A DNA stretch of 64,000 nucleotides, from assembly GCF_016213215.1 (NCBI RefSeq), contig NZ_JACRAW010000025.1, positions 1 to 64,000 on the forward strand, read 5' to 3'. Positions 1 to 8,301 of this stretch are shown here, one piece after another. The first letter of the stretch is position 1. Each line of letters starts with the position of its first letter. The notes under the pieces were generated by a model. It saw nothing but the letters and a program-made list of their open reading frames with translations, searched no databases and was not told the origin of the DNA. The DNA is from Bradyrhizobium sp. GTDB lineage: Bacteria; Pseudomonadota; Alphaproteobacteria; Rhizobiales; Xanthobacteraceae. Both the position numbers and the translations under genes were made by a program.

Positions 1-201
1 CTGCTGCGCCTGGTTGTCGCCCGCCAGGGCGAGACCGACGCGATGAACTTACGGGCGGAATGCGCGGAGGCGACCGTGGCGCTGCGCGCCGAGGTCGCAG
101 GCACATTGCGCACCGTGACCAAGCTCGGCGGCAATGTCGAACTGGTGACCCCGGGCACGCTGCCGAACGACGGCAAGGTGATTGCTGACGAGCGAAGCTA
201 G
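1..201 (+). CDS. C-terminal end of a phenylacetate-CoA ligase-like (PaaK family) protein, partial
   Basis: The reading frame is open from the first base and stops with TAG at 199-201, so only the last 66 residues are present. The tail has the pattern seen at the end of phenylacetate-CoA ligase and related adenylate-forming enzymes: an alternating charged/hydrophobic helix, then KLGGNVELVTPGTLPNDGK, which resembles the usual VELVPPGTLPRSEGK ending with its adenylation-domain lysine. The family forms aryl-CoA thioesters from ATP, an acid and CoA. In polysaccharide loci, distant members may act on other acyl groups. The assignment rests on a short tail and the start lies outside the window. Confidence 0.6.
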   Translation: MLRLVVARQGETDAMNLRAECAEATVALRAEVAGTLRTVTKLGGNVELVTPGTLPNDGKVIADERS

Positions 202-236
202 GCTCCCCTGCGGCGCGATCGAGCCACGGTCACATA

Positions 237-292
237 TGCTTGATCCCTGGTGCTTGATTCCTGGTGCTTGATTCCTGGTGCTTGATTCCTGG
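237..292. repeat. 14-bp minisatellite, four tandem copies
   Basis: Four head-to-tail copies of a 14-base unit (TGCTTGATTCCTGG) start at 237, 251, 265 and 279. The first copy differs by one base. It lies 36 bases after the preceding stop codon, in non-coding DNA. Such arrays change copy number by slippage. There are no spacers between the copies, so it is not a CRISPR array. Confidence 0.9.
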
Positions 293-338
293 AGCGAGAT
301 GGGACCAGGCAATCAGATCGTGCTCCAGGTTCCTGATT

Positions 339-430
339 GAGCATGATCTGCGCGCAAACGCTTTGCGTTTGTCGCGTGGAAAACCGGTGCCCGTTTTGCG
401 CTAACGCGGCCCTTCGGGGCCGGATCATAC
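339..430. repeat. Bradyrhizobium-type intergenic palindromic repeat, copy 1
   Basis: The element begins GAGCATGATC and ends GGATCATAC, which makes its outer arms an imperfect inverted repeat. Its core GGAAAACCGGTGCCCGTTTT matches the core of the second copy at 13194-13275. This copy also holds two inserted hairpins: CAAACGC/GCGTTTG with a TTT loop near 355-371, and CGGCCC-TTCG-GGGCCG at 407-422. The family is familiar from intergenic regions of Bradyrhizobium genomes; that is recall, not a search. The rest of 202-561 has no gene that I can support. Confidence 0.7.
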
Positions 431-561
431 CTAGATGCGATCGCGAAGCGGTCGCAAATTGCGGCACTGTCAGCGCTTCATTGGGCGCTGACGGGAACTC
501 CATTTCCTCGCGGCGCCCGCGGGTCTAGGTTCCTCCGCCGTATTGGTGCGGGAGGTCCGGT

Positions 562-1044
562 ATGTTCTCACTGCGTGGAATTGGCTTTGCTTGGGGCAAA
601 CGTGCCAAAATCGCCACAGCCCTGATCGGGACAGCGCTCTATTTCGGCGCGGTGTCTTGGGCGAAGATCTCCTATCACCCCGACACCAACTTCACGGCCG
701 GACCGAACGTTGCGGGCGAGAAGATCTTGCTCCTCAAGCCGTTCACAAGGACGAACGGATTTGGCTTCGCCAGCGAGCGGCCGACCTTGTTCGAATCTGT
801 CGTCGACACCGATGAGGAACCGCATCGCTCACCCGTTGCGCTGTTCGAAAACACTACTCGTCTGGGGCCCGCACACAGTTCGAATGGCGACATTGGGGCA
901 TTTGGCCACGGCCGGTTTGCGCATCGAAGAACGAACGGCGCCACAGTCTTCTTTTCCGCGAGCGACAATACCGATCCGAATACGAATGGGCGGGCCTACT
1001 GGATCGTCAAACCTCCCCATCCTGTTGCATCTACTCAGGATTGA
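562..1044 (+). CDS. Hypothetical membrane-anchored protein
   Basis: I do not recognise this 160-residue protein. It begins with a short basic stretch and one hydrophobic segment at about residues 19-34, then continues as a hydrophilic domain that is probably periplasmic. The C-terminal half is rich in Asn, Thr, Gly and His, with a run of small motifs around residues 90-150 that suggests a compact beta-rich fold. A good ribosome-binding site (GGGAGG) lies eight bases or so before the ATG, which supports the start. It stands alone between the repeat region and a small gene. Its position at the edge of a polysaccharide locus suggests an envelope role, but nothing in the sequence shows one. Confidence 0.6.
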   Translation: MFSLRGIGFAWGKRAKIATALIGTALYFGAVSWAKISYHPDTNFTAGPNVAGEKILLLKPFTRTNGFGFASERPTLFESVVDTDEEPHRSPVALFENTTRLGPAHSSNGDIGAFGHGRFAHRRTNGATVFFSASDNTDPNTNGRAYWIVKPPHPVASTQD

Positions 1045-1182
1045 ACCCCGATCGCCCGAAAACCTGGGTCTGCAATCACCCCTGCCGTCGCGATTGAAGA
1101 CACCTCCGACATTGATTGATGTCGATGACGTGATTGCCTCCCGCTTAAACAAAAGCGCGGTTCATTGGAGGGAGGCGGCACC

Positions 1183-1365
1183 ATGACACTTCACCCATAT
1201 ACGAACCCATATACGTATGATCACCTGCCAGTTGTCGATTATCAGCATCATCCCGCATATGGCGCAGCCTTTCCGAAGCCGAGCATCGGAGAGCGTATCT
1301 CGGCACTGGTGACGTTTGCTTCAGACGGAAGCTCATTGAGCGTGCGCAGGCCCGGCTGGGCCTGA
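1183..1365 (+). CDS. Small hypothetical protein, 60 aa
   Basis: An ATG at 1183 follows a strong ribosome-binding site (GGAGGGAGG at about 1167). The product is rich in His, Tyr and Pro at its N-terminus (HPYTNPYTYDH), where a ten-base direct repeat (CCCATATACG) encodes the repeated PYT pair. I see no known domain, signal peptide or membrane segment. A perfect inverted repeat shortly after the stop (1389-1423) could end its transcript. The ribosome-binding site and the hairpin support a real gene, but it is short and could be chance. Confidence 0.45.
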   Translation: MTLHPYTNPYTYDHLPVVDYQHHPAYGAAFPKPSIGERISALVTFASDGSSLSVRRPGWA

Positions 1366-1388
1366 ACCTCCTTCTGCGGACGAAGCGT

Positions 1389-1423
1389 GAGCGCCCGTCC
1401 CCGCATCCGCGCGGCGGGCGCTC
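1389..1423 (+). terminator. Inverted repeat, possible terminator
   Basis: A perfect nine-base stem (GAGCGCCCG at 1389-1397 with CGGGCGCTC at 1415-1423) encloses a 17-base loop and is followed by TGTCGTTTT. The T-run is broken, so termination may be weak. It lies between the 60-residue gene and the nucleotidyltransferase/HAD gene. Confidence 0.45.
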
Positions 1424-1489
1424 TGTCGTTTTGCAGCCGGTATATTCTTGACAAACTACCGGCAAGACGGTGAACAAGAGCCGCAAACA

Positions 1490-2674
1490 ATGCTGCGGCA
1501 ATCCGTCATATCCATTGGCAACTTCAGGGGTGACGAGCCCTCGTGTCAGCCGAGCTGCCTGAGGCTTCACATCGGGGGGCGCACTTTTCTGGACGTGCTG
1601 ATCGACGAAGTTGCGCGTTACGACCTGTTCGACGAAATACTCCTTCTCACAGATGACACATCCGGCCTGATCGAAGCCGGTTACCACGCCACGGTCAGAG
1701 GCAGGTCGCGGCTGTCAGTCGCCATCGAGAGGGAATGCGTGGGCGTCGGTGGCGCTCTTGGCCGCGCCTGGAATCTGCTGAACAGCCGTTTTCTGCTCCT
1801 CAATGCGAATTCATTCTTCGATTTCAACCTGCTGGACCTGATCTCGCGTTCGGCCGACAGCCTCGTCCATGCCGCCCTGCTCGCCGCCACAAAGGACGAC
1901 CGGCATGCAAGGGTTTCGCTGGACGGAGACATCGTTTCGGGGTTGCTCGCGCCCGGACAGGGCAGGACGTGTCCCATTGTGTCCGGCATCTGCGTTATTG
2001 ACCGGCGAATCCTTGCCAAAATCCCCCGTCATCCTGCTTCGCTCGAGCAAGTGTTTGAGAAGCCGATCGCAAGCGGTGCGGTGCGAGGAACCGCGTATCA
2101 CGGGTATTTCACGGATATCGACTTCCCCGATGAGTTTGCGCGCGCCGCTCTCGAATTGAAGGAAAGACTGACTCGCCCGGCCGTCTTCTTCGACCGCGAT
2201 GGCGTTCTCAACCACGACGCCGGCTACGTATTCGAGGCGAGCAAGTTCCAGTGGATGGAGCGTGCGCGCGAGGCGGTCAAACTCGTAAACGATGCCGGAT
2301 ATTTTGCGTTCGTCATCACCAACCAGTCCGGCGTGGCGCGCGGGTTCTACGAGGAAAGCCACGTCCACGCCCTGCACCGGTGGATGGCGGACGAGTTGGC
2401 CACCATCGGCGCGCATGTTGATGCCTTTGAGCATTGTCCCGATCACCCGGACGCCGCCGTCGAGCGGTATCGTCGGGTGAGCCCACGGCGCAAGCCGGGA
2501 CCCGGAATGATAACCGACCTGTTGGAACGTTTTCCTGTGGCAGCCGCCAACAGCATCCTGATCGGCGACCAGCCCACCGACCTGGAGGCGGCCCGGGCGG
2601 CCGGTATTCAGGGTCTGTTGTTTCAGACAGGAAACCTCGAAATATTTGTGCGGGAAGCGTTGAAACTGCCCTAG
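1490..2674 (+). CDS. Fused sugar nucleotidyltransferase-like / HAD-IIIA (GmhB-like) phosphatase, N-domain degenerate
   Basis: The 394-residue protein joins two domains of heptose-nucleotide pathways. Residues 1 to about 225 align by eye with HddC-type nucleotidyltransferases (GGRTFLDVL, GGALGRAWNLL, and GYFTDIDFPDEFARA at the end). The remainder is a HAD phosphatase like GmhB, with DRDGVLN near 235, TNQSG near 277, KPGPGM near 335 and GDQPTDLEAA near 359. The N-domain lacks the GGxGTR loop (it reads IGNFRGDEPS), and the usual GD metal site reads NANS, so it is probably not a working nucleotidyltransferase. The phosphatase keeps HCPDHP, but the later Cys pair of the GmhB zinc site reads VSPRRKP. 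I start at the ATG at 1490; an upstream in-frame TTG at 1448 is also possible. Its likely role is sugar-phosphate dephosphorylation. Confidence 0.75.
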   Translation: MLRQSVISIGNFRGDEPSCQPSCLRLHIGGRTFLDVLIDEVARYDLFDEILLLTDDTSGLIEAGYHATVRGRSRLSVAIERECVGVGGALGRAWNLLNSRFLLLNANSFFDFNLLDLISRSADSLVHAALLAATKDDRHARVSLDGDIVSGLLAPGQGRTCPIVSGICVIDRRILAKIPRHPASLEQVFEKPIASGAVRGTAYHGYFTDIDFPDEFARAALELKERLTRPAVFFDRDGVLNHDAGYVFEASKFQWMERAREAVKLVNDAGYFAFVITNQSGVARGFYEESHVHALHRWMADELATIGAHVDAFEHCPDHPDAAVERYRRVSPRRKPGPGMITDLLERFPVAAANSILIGDQPTDLEAARAAGIQGLLFQTGNLEIFVREALKLP

Positions 2675-2918
2675 GCGAGTCGATCCACCAGCCTCTGAAC
2701 AGTGGGTTCGGTCGACTCCCGGCTGTTGACACCAAAGCGGCCATGCCGAGGTAATCAGTGCCCTGCTCAAGGGAGTTGCCTGCCCGGGAGTTCGCTTGAC
2801 AACCGATTCACACTGGAAAAGAAGTCGCGACGAAAGAAGCAAGATGCGTTAGACGACTTTTCGACAGCTCATCAGGGAAATGATTGCGAGCGATGTTGCG
2901 CACGCCAGGCGGTCTAAA

Positions 2919-3875
2919 ATGACAAGAAGCGGGTTTGAACTGAAGAACAAGACCGTCTTTGTCGCCGGCCACCACGGCATGGTCGGCAGCGCGCTGGTGC
3001 GCCGTCTGGCGCAGGAAGACGTGCGGCTACTCACGGTCGATCGAGGCGAGATCGATTTGCGCCACCAGGCGGCGGTGTTCGAGTGGTTTGCCAAAGTGCG
3101 TCCGCAAGTGGTGTTCATGGCTGCCGCCAAGGTCGGCGGCATCGTCGCCAACAACACTTTGCGGGCCGAGTTCATCTACGACAACATCGCGATTGCCAGC
3201 AACGTGATCCACGCCGCGCATGTGCATGGCGCCGAGAAGCTGATGTTCTTGGGCTCCTCCTGCATCTATCCCAAGCTTGCGTCGCAGCCGTTGCGCGAGG
3301 ATTCGATGCTGACCGGACCGCTCGAGCCCACCAACGAGCCCTACGCGATCGCCAAGATCGCGGGTATCAAGATGGTCGAAGCCTATCGCAGCCAGTACGG
3401 CTCCGATTTCATCAGCGTGATGCCGACCAACCTCTTTGGTCCGGGCGACAATTATCATCCCGAATACAGCCACGTGGTCGCCGCCCTGATCCGCCGTTTC
3501 CACGAGGCGAAGCTGTCCGGTGCCGCGAGCACGGTGGTGTGGGGCACCGGCACGCCGCGGCGCGAGTTCCTCTATGTCGATGATCTCGCGGATGCCTGCG
3601 TGCACCTGATGAAGACCTATTCGGACGAGAAGCTGATCAATATCGGCACTGGCAAGGACATCACCATCGCCGAATTCGCCCGCGTCGTCGCCGAAGTTGT
3701 CGGCTATCGCGGCGAGATCACCTTCGACACTTCACGCCCCGACGGCACCCCGCGCAAGCTGCTCGACGTCAGCCGCCTCGCCCAGCTCGGCTGGCGCGCG
3801 CGAACCCCGCTGCAGGAGGGAATCAGGCTCGCGTATCAGGCGTATCTCCGCGAACATACGACTCCTTCCAGCTGA
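2919..3875 (+). CDS. fcl: GDP-L-fucose synthase (GDP-4-keto-6-deoxy-mannose epimerase/reductase)
   Basis: This extended short-chain dehydrogenase converts GDP-4-keto-6-deoxy-D-mannose to GDP-L-fucose using NADPH in the cytoplasm. The Rossmann loop GHHGMVGSA lies near residue 15, the catalytic serine is in LGSSCIYPK, and the YAIAKIAG motif supplies the Tyr and Lys. LTGPLEPTNEPY and MPTNLFGPGDNYHPEYSHV are hallmarks of the Fcl family, and about 318 residues is the usual size. I chose the ATG at 2919 because the family normally begins a few residues before the KTVFVAG strand; an ATG at 2880 would add 13 residues. The partner dehydratase Gmd is not in this window. It is followed 30 bases later by a glycosyltransferase. 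Confidence 0.92.
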   Translation: MTRSGFELKNKTVFVAGHHGMVGSALVRRLAQEDVRLLTVDRGEIDLRHQAAVFEWFAKVRPQVVFMAAAKVGGIVANNTLRAEFIYDNIAIASNVIHAAHVHGAEKLMFLGSSCIYPKLASQPLREDSMLTGPLEPTNEPYAIAKIAGIKMVEAYRSQYGSDFISVMPTNLFGPGDNYHPEYSHVVAALIRRFHEAKLSGAASTVVWGTGTPRREFLYVDDLADACVHLMKTYSDEKLINIGTGKDITIAEFARVVAEVVGYRGEITFDTSRPDGTPRKLLDVSRLAQLGWRARTPLQEGIRLAYQAYLREHTTPSS

Positions 3876-3905
3876 CAGCCGCTCCGGCCCTCAACACGTC
3901 ATCAA

Positions 3906-5111
3906 ATGCACAAGACACCGAAGGTCCTGATTGCCACGCAGTGCTTTCCTCCGGATCCAAGCACCACGGCAACCTACATAGGTGCTATCGCGAACGCGCT
4001 TGCGGCCGACAACAGGGTTGTTGTCTTGTCAGCCTCGCCGAACTCCGGCACGACTGGTCCCTGCAATCCCGAGGTGATCGCGATACCGAGCTGGACCCCG
4101 GAGAAAGGCGCGCTTGTCAAGCGCATGATTTCCATCGTTCTCCTTGCAGGACGAATGCTGTTTTCCGTGCTGACTCGCACCTCTGCGCGTGACGTCGTGT
4201 TCTGTGTCACGACCCCGTTCACGCTGCCCTATTTTGCTATTCTTGGGGCAAAGCTCCGCGGCGCCGCGGCTGTGCTGCTGATCTACGATCTTTATCCGGA
4301 GGCCCTCATCGCCGCCGGAATGGCCAGGCCCTCCTCGCTCACCACACGGCTCATAAGGTTTGCCAACGGGCTCATTTTCCGCGCCTCGGATGCGATCATC
4401 ACCATCGGGCGCGACGTCGGACCTTTGCTCCTGCGCTACTCCGGGGTTCGTCCCGACAAGATCCATTTCATCCCCAACTGGACATTGCTGCCAGGCGGCT
4501 ATCGCGAGATCGACCCGGCCAACCCGTTCAGGCGCGACCAACAGCAAAAGCTCGTGGTGGGGCTGTCGGGCAATCTTGGCTTTACCCACAGCCCCCGAAC
4601 TGTCTTCGAAGCAGCGCAGCTGCTCAGGCACGATCCTGACATTCACTTTCTTCTGTCGGGCTGGGGCCTTGGCTGGAAAGAACTTCTCGAGCTGCAGAAT
4701 TCTCAACGGCTGGAAAACGTCACGCTGATAGAGCCCGTGCCGGAAAGCGAGCTCGTTGATTTTCTCTCGTCAGCCGATCTCTGGATCATTCCGTACCGCC
4801 GCAACACCGCGGGCGTCTCGGTGCCAAGCCGGTTTTACAATCTGCTCGCTGTCGGGCGCCCGATCATGGTGTCGGCGGAATCAGACTCGGAAGCGGCGCT
4901 GGTGGTGAAAGAAGACAATGTGGGCTGGGCCGTGCCTCCCGAAGATCCCGTCAGGCTGGCGGAAGCGATCCGTCAAGCAGCGCAGGATCGCGCTGGCACG
5001 GCGCAGAAAGGCCAACGCGCGGCAAAGCTGGCGGTGAAATACGGTGAAGTGGACGCGCTTGCGCGCTACCGCAAGGTGATTCTCCAATCCCTGCGAACAG
5101 CGCAAGCTTAA
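3906..5111 (+). CDS. Glycosyltransferase family 4 protein (WcaI/WbuB-like)
   Basis: The 401-residue GT-B glycosyltransferase starts with LIATQCFPPDPSTTATYIGAIANALA, the N-terminal pattern of WbuB/WcaI-type enzymes. The family adds a sugar, often fucose or N-acetylfucosamine, to a lipid-linked oligosaccharide at the inner membrane. The C-terminal nucleotide-binding half has VVGLSGNLGFTHSP near 210 and a variant E-x7-E region around PSRFYNLLAVGRPIM near 320. Hydrophobic stretches around residues 80-95 and 105-130 fit membrane association. It lies 30 bases downstream of fcl and may use GDP-fucose, but the substrate is inferred only from this neighbour. Confidence 0.8.
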   Translation: MHKTPKVLIATQCFPPDPSTTATYIGAIANALAADNRVVVLSASPNSGTTGPCNPEVIAIPSWTPEKGALVKRMISIVLLAGRMLFSVLTRTSARDVVFCVTTPFTLPYFAILGAKLRGAAAVLLIYDLYPEALIAAGMARPSSLTTRLIRFANGLIFRASDAIITIGRDVGPLLLRYSGVRPDKIHFIPNWTLLPGGYREIDPANPFRRDQQQKLVVGLSGNLGFTHSPRTVFEAAQLLRHDPDIHFLLSGWGLGWKELLELQNSQRLENVTLIEPVPESELVDFLSSADLWIIPYRRNTAGVSVPSRFYNLLAVGRPIMVSAESDSEAALVVKEDNVGWAVPPEDPVRLAEAIRQAAQDRAGTAQKGQRAAKLAVKYGEVDALARYRKVILQSLRTAQA

Positions 5112-5492
5112 CGCGACCGGCAATGCGTCACGCGGTGCCGCAAGTCGCTCTCGTCGGTTGCACATAACGCAGTCAGAACACCGCCCCGGAGGCCGGGCCA
5201 GCGGCCAAGCTCCGGCTGCTCGGACAGGGGTTCCCCTTTCCCGCCTTTCTGGGTCCGTTACGAGCGGATCTCTCCAGCCTTAAAGCTTGACAACAAAAGG
5301 CAAATTCGGGACATGCTCGAACTCCTGAATGATGCACGCGTCCGTGCCGTGACAAGCGAGAGCGATGAATGACGGCGGATACGTCCAATAAGCGCCTCGC
5401 CCGATATCACCGTCCCTTTCGAATTGGTTTCGTCGCTTTGGTCGCGCGCAAAGCTGGTCCGTTCGCATGAGTGGAGCACAGAGAGATTCTCA
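5112..5492. other. Intergenic region, no supported gene
   Basis: About 380 bases separate the GT4 gene from the next membrane protein. Short open frames on both strands have no ribosome-binding site or recognisable product. The stretch 5170-5235 is GC-rich with several partial inverted repeats (GCCCCGGAGGCCGGGC), so it may form structure and could hold a terminator and a promoter for the next gene. Confidence 0.5.
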
Positions 5493-6470
5493 ATGAGGCC
5501 GCTCCTATCGCTCCTGAAGCTAGTGATCGTCCCGGCCATCATAGGGGTAGTTGTTTGGCTCAGCGGCATTCGGGAAATTTACGCCGTCATTCTTCGGTCT
5601 AGTTTCAGCGAAGTCGCGGGGGCCTTTGTCCTGTCCATGATCGCTGTCGGCTTGACTGCCATCAAATGGCGCTTCGTCATACCGGCGATCGGGGTAGCGG
5701 AGCTTTTCAAGGCGGCGCTGATCGGCCAATTCTACAGCTTTTTCTTTCTGGGTCAGGCCAGCGGAGAAGCCGCAAAGATCTACCTGATCTCCCGTGAATC
5801 CGGCAATGTCAGCGGCGCGACGGTATCGGTGTTCACGGACCGGTTGACTTCCTTCATCGGACTCCTCACCGTTTCGGTGCTCGGGTTCGCGATGTCCTCG
5901 AGCCACTATCCACAGAAGCTCCAGCAAATAGCGCTGATCGGACTGATGCTGCTGGTCGCCATACTGGTCGCACTGCGCCATGATGCCTTCTTCTTCCATG
6001 CTGAACGTATTGCAACATGGTTCGAGAGCAGGGCACCCGCCTATTCGTCCGCGATCGCAAGGGAATTGCGCAGGGCGATTGAACAATGGCACGCAGCGGT
6101 CAGCAACCCGTGGCGGGTCATGGCGGGGGTACTGGTCGGCGCGCTGGTGCACATCGTCAACGTTCTGACGTTCATGGTCTTGGCGGTCGGAATCGGGGTC
6201 AACATGGACTTTTACGATTGGTGCTGGGTCGCAGGGTTGACGAGCGTCGCCGGGCTCATTCCTATTACGATCGGTCAAATGACCGCGGGAGGCGCGCTGG
6301 TGGCTCTGCTTCACATGCAGAACGTTTCAATGGTGGATGCGGTGGCGCTTTCGGCGCTCATCATAGCGGTCAATGGCATGCTCGCGATCGTTGGAAGTCT
6401 ACTGGAGTGGCGCCGTTTGCACTTTCGAGTCGCAGCGCCGTCCGCCTCGGACGGAATATCAAATCCATAG
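5493..6470 (+). CDS. Flippase-like integral membrane protein (lysylphosphatidylglycerol synthase TM-like, UPF0104)
   Basis: The 325-residue product has about eight hydrophobic segments. It has motifs of the LPG_synthase_TM/UPF0104 family: WRFVIPAIG, FYSFFFLGQASGEAAKIYLISRESG and SVAGLIPITIGQMTAGGALVALL. Members are the membrane domains of MprF or stand-alone proteins thought to move lipids or lipid-linked sugars across the inner membrane. In polysaccharide loci they often accompany GT-C or GT4 enzymes, as here. I start at the ATG at 5493 after GAGAGA, because residues encoded upstream (from 5424) are hydrophilic and unlike the family. The precise cargo cannot be read from the sequence. Confidence 0.8.
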   Translation: MRPLLSLLKLVIVPAIIGVVVWLSGIREIYAVILRSSFSEVAGAFVLSMIAVGLTAIKWRFVIPAIGVAELFKAALIGQFYSFFFLGQASGEAAKIYLISRESGNVSGATVSVFTDRLTSFIGLLTVSVLGFAMSSSHYPQKLQQIALIGLMLLVAILVALRHDAFFFHAERIATWFESRAPAYSSAIARELRRAIEQWHAAVSNPWRVMAGVLVGALVHIVNVLTFMVLAVGIGVNMDFYDWCWVAGLTSVAGLIPITIGQMTAGGALVALLHMQNVSMVDAVALSALIIAVNGMLAIVGSLLEWRRLHFRVAAPSASDGISNP

Positions 6471-6561
6471 TGCTGGCCTGCCAGCAAGTACTCACCAACC
6501 TCCACTGCGCGCTGATTTGCCGATGCTCGTAGAGCCGATGCGGACAAGAACTGAAGATCTC

Positions 6562-8187
6562 ATGGCCAAAGCAAGCGACCGCTTCGCACTCTGGATGCTG
6601 GCTCCTTGCCTTCTCTTTGCAATCGCCCAACTCGGTTTCAACGCACTCACGCTCGATACCTGGATGGACGAGGGCAAGTACCTGATGAAGGGCTACTGGT
6701 ATCTGACCGGTCAGATCCCGCCCTATTCAACGATCGATCCGACATTCTACATGCCGCTGTCGTTCTACAGCGTCGGTTCGACCGAGTGGCTGTTCGGCAT
6801 CGGCTACCTCCCCGGCCGGGCGCTGATGATCCTTTTCGCGGTCGCATGCCTCGTGCTGGTTTATCTGACTGGCGCGCATCTCGGCCGTTCGCGCCTCGCC
6901 GGCGTCGGCGCGACCGTCCTCGTCGCCGGCTACCCCGTCACCATGACCTATTTCGCGACAGCCACGCCCTACGCGATGGTGAGCTGCCTTTCCGTGGCGC
7001 TCATTCTCGTGCTTCTCACGGTGAGATCGCGACGGATCGCGTATGGCGCATCAGGCATCATTCTGTGGGCACTCCTGTTCACCCGACCCGATATGATGCC
7101 GATCGTCATGATCCTGGCCGGCTGGGCGCTGCTGATCGAACCGCGGCGAAGGATCGAGTGCCTTGCGGTCGCCTTTTTCACCTTCATCACGGCGTCCGTG
7201 GTCACGGTATGGGTGTTCGGACCGGGATTGCTGCAGGTCGTTCTGGACGTACCGGGGTTGGCGCAGATCGCAGCAGCCGTGGGCATACCGCCCGCACCGA
7301 TCTCCGGAATCCTGCCGCTCACCGTTTCACCGCTGGATCCCGTGCTCCCGCTCCGCGAAGTTCCTAGGTATTTCTATATTTATTTTTTTCAGCCTTACTT
7401 CGCCGTGGCAAGCGTCACCCTAGTGACGATCGCGCTTCGGATTTTTTCCGTTTGGCGCGAGAGCAGCGAACGTCGGGTGAAGCCGATCGACCTGATCCTG
7501 GCTTATTTCTGGATCACCACCATACTTCATTATCTCCTGTCGCTGTCCTACTGCCTCAACTGCATCATTCCGTACACGAACTATTTCCTGCCGGTGGGGG
7601 CCCTGAGCGTGGCCAGCCTGCTCGGCGAAATTTTCAGGCTGACGCGTAGTCCGCGTCCGATGTACGCAGCGTTCGGCTACCTGTGCATCACGGCTGTGGC
7701 GATGCAGATCTCTCCGTCCTTTCCAACCCTGCTGCGTCCGGAGTCCGACAATGTCAGAGCAGCCGCGACGCAGCTTTCGACCGAGCTGCGGCCACGGCTC
7801 CCGCCTACGGGCCGGGTCCTGGTCCTGTGCGATCGCGTCGAGGCGGCGCAGGCGGTCTGGCTGGCCGGAGGTGTCATCGAGCCGCGGTCATTGTATCTTC
7901 CGCTGAACTTCCGCGAACCAAGACCCGGTTTGACGAAAGACGATCGTGACAAGATAGACTCCGTGGTCTGGGAAGCGGGATTTTGGAGCGAGGGCAGCAT
8001 GCGTCGCGCCCTGACCCAGGGATATAGCACCCTTCTGATCGAGCGCCGCCAGAGCTACGGCGATCCGCTCGGCCGCACGGTGCGCGACGGCATTCCATTC
8101 GGCGACGTGGTGGCGATGCACTTCCGACTGACCGCGACTTTCACCGTGGGAGACCGGACCTTCGAACTCTACCGGCGGCGCGAGTAA
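6562..8187 (+). CDS. GT-C (GT39/ArnT-like) integral membrane glycosyltransferase
   Basis: The 541-residue protein has roughly ten membrane segments and a C-terminal soluble tail. Just after the first segment comes LDTWMDEGKYLMKGYWYLTGQIPPYSTIDPTF. The acidic pair in WMDE at that periplasmic loop is the usual catalytic site of ArnT/PMT enzymes, which take sugars from polyprenyl phosphate. The likely job is adding a sugar to a lipid-linked glycan, LPS or protein on the periplasmic face. I chose the ATG at 6562; ATGs at 6523 and 6538 are also in frame. It follows the flippase-like gene, which suits a donor-flipping/transferase pair. The substrate is unknown. Confidence 0.78.
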   Translation: MAKASDRFALWMLAPCLLFAIAQLGFNALTLDTWMDEGKYLMKGYWYLTGQIPPYSTIDPTFYMPLSFYSVGSTEWLFGIGYLPGRALMILFAVACLVLVYLTGAHLGRSRLAGVGATVLVAGYPVTMTYFATATPYAMVSCLSVALILVLLTVRSRRIAYGASGIILWALLFTRPDMMPIVMILAGWALLIEPRRRIECLAVAFFTFITASVVTVWVFGPGLLQVVLDVPGLAQIAAAVGIPPAPISGILPLTVSPLDPVLPLREVPRYFYIYFFQPYFAVASVTLVTIALRIFSVWRESSERRVKPIDLILAYFWITTILHYLLSLSYCLNCIIPYTNYFLPVGALSVASLLGEIFRLTRSPRPMYAAFGYLCITAVAMQISPSFPTLLRPESDNVRAAATQLSTELRPRLPPTGRVLVLCDRVEAAQAVWLAGGVIEPRSLYLPLNFREPRPGLTKDDRDKIDSVVWEAGFWSEGSMRRALTQGYSTLLIERRQSYGDPLGRTVRDGIPFGDVVAMHFRLTATFTVGDRTFELYRRRE

Positions 8188-8188
8188 A

Positions 8189-8245
8189 CCGCCCGCGCAG
8201 ACGCATCTCCGCAGGGCCCGCGATCAGTTGTGAATTCGCGGGCGG
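8189..8245 (+). other. Inverted repeat between two genes
   Basis: A perfect nine-base inverted repeat (CCGCCCGCG at 8189-8197, CGCGGGCGG at 8237-8245) flanks a 39-base loop directly after the GT-C stop codon. There is no T-run, so this is at best a structured 3' end. Confidence 0.3.
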
Positions 8246-8301
8246 CGTGGCAAGTTAGAAGGAAAGTTCCAATCAGGCCTGTCTCAGAGGGGCGCCGGAT
8301 A

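Noticed and set aside
237..292. CRISPR array
   Set aside because: The 14-base copies are contiguous with no spacers, and no cas gene is present.
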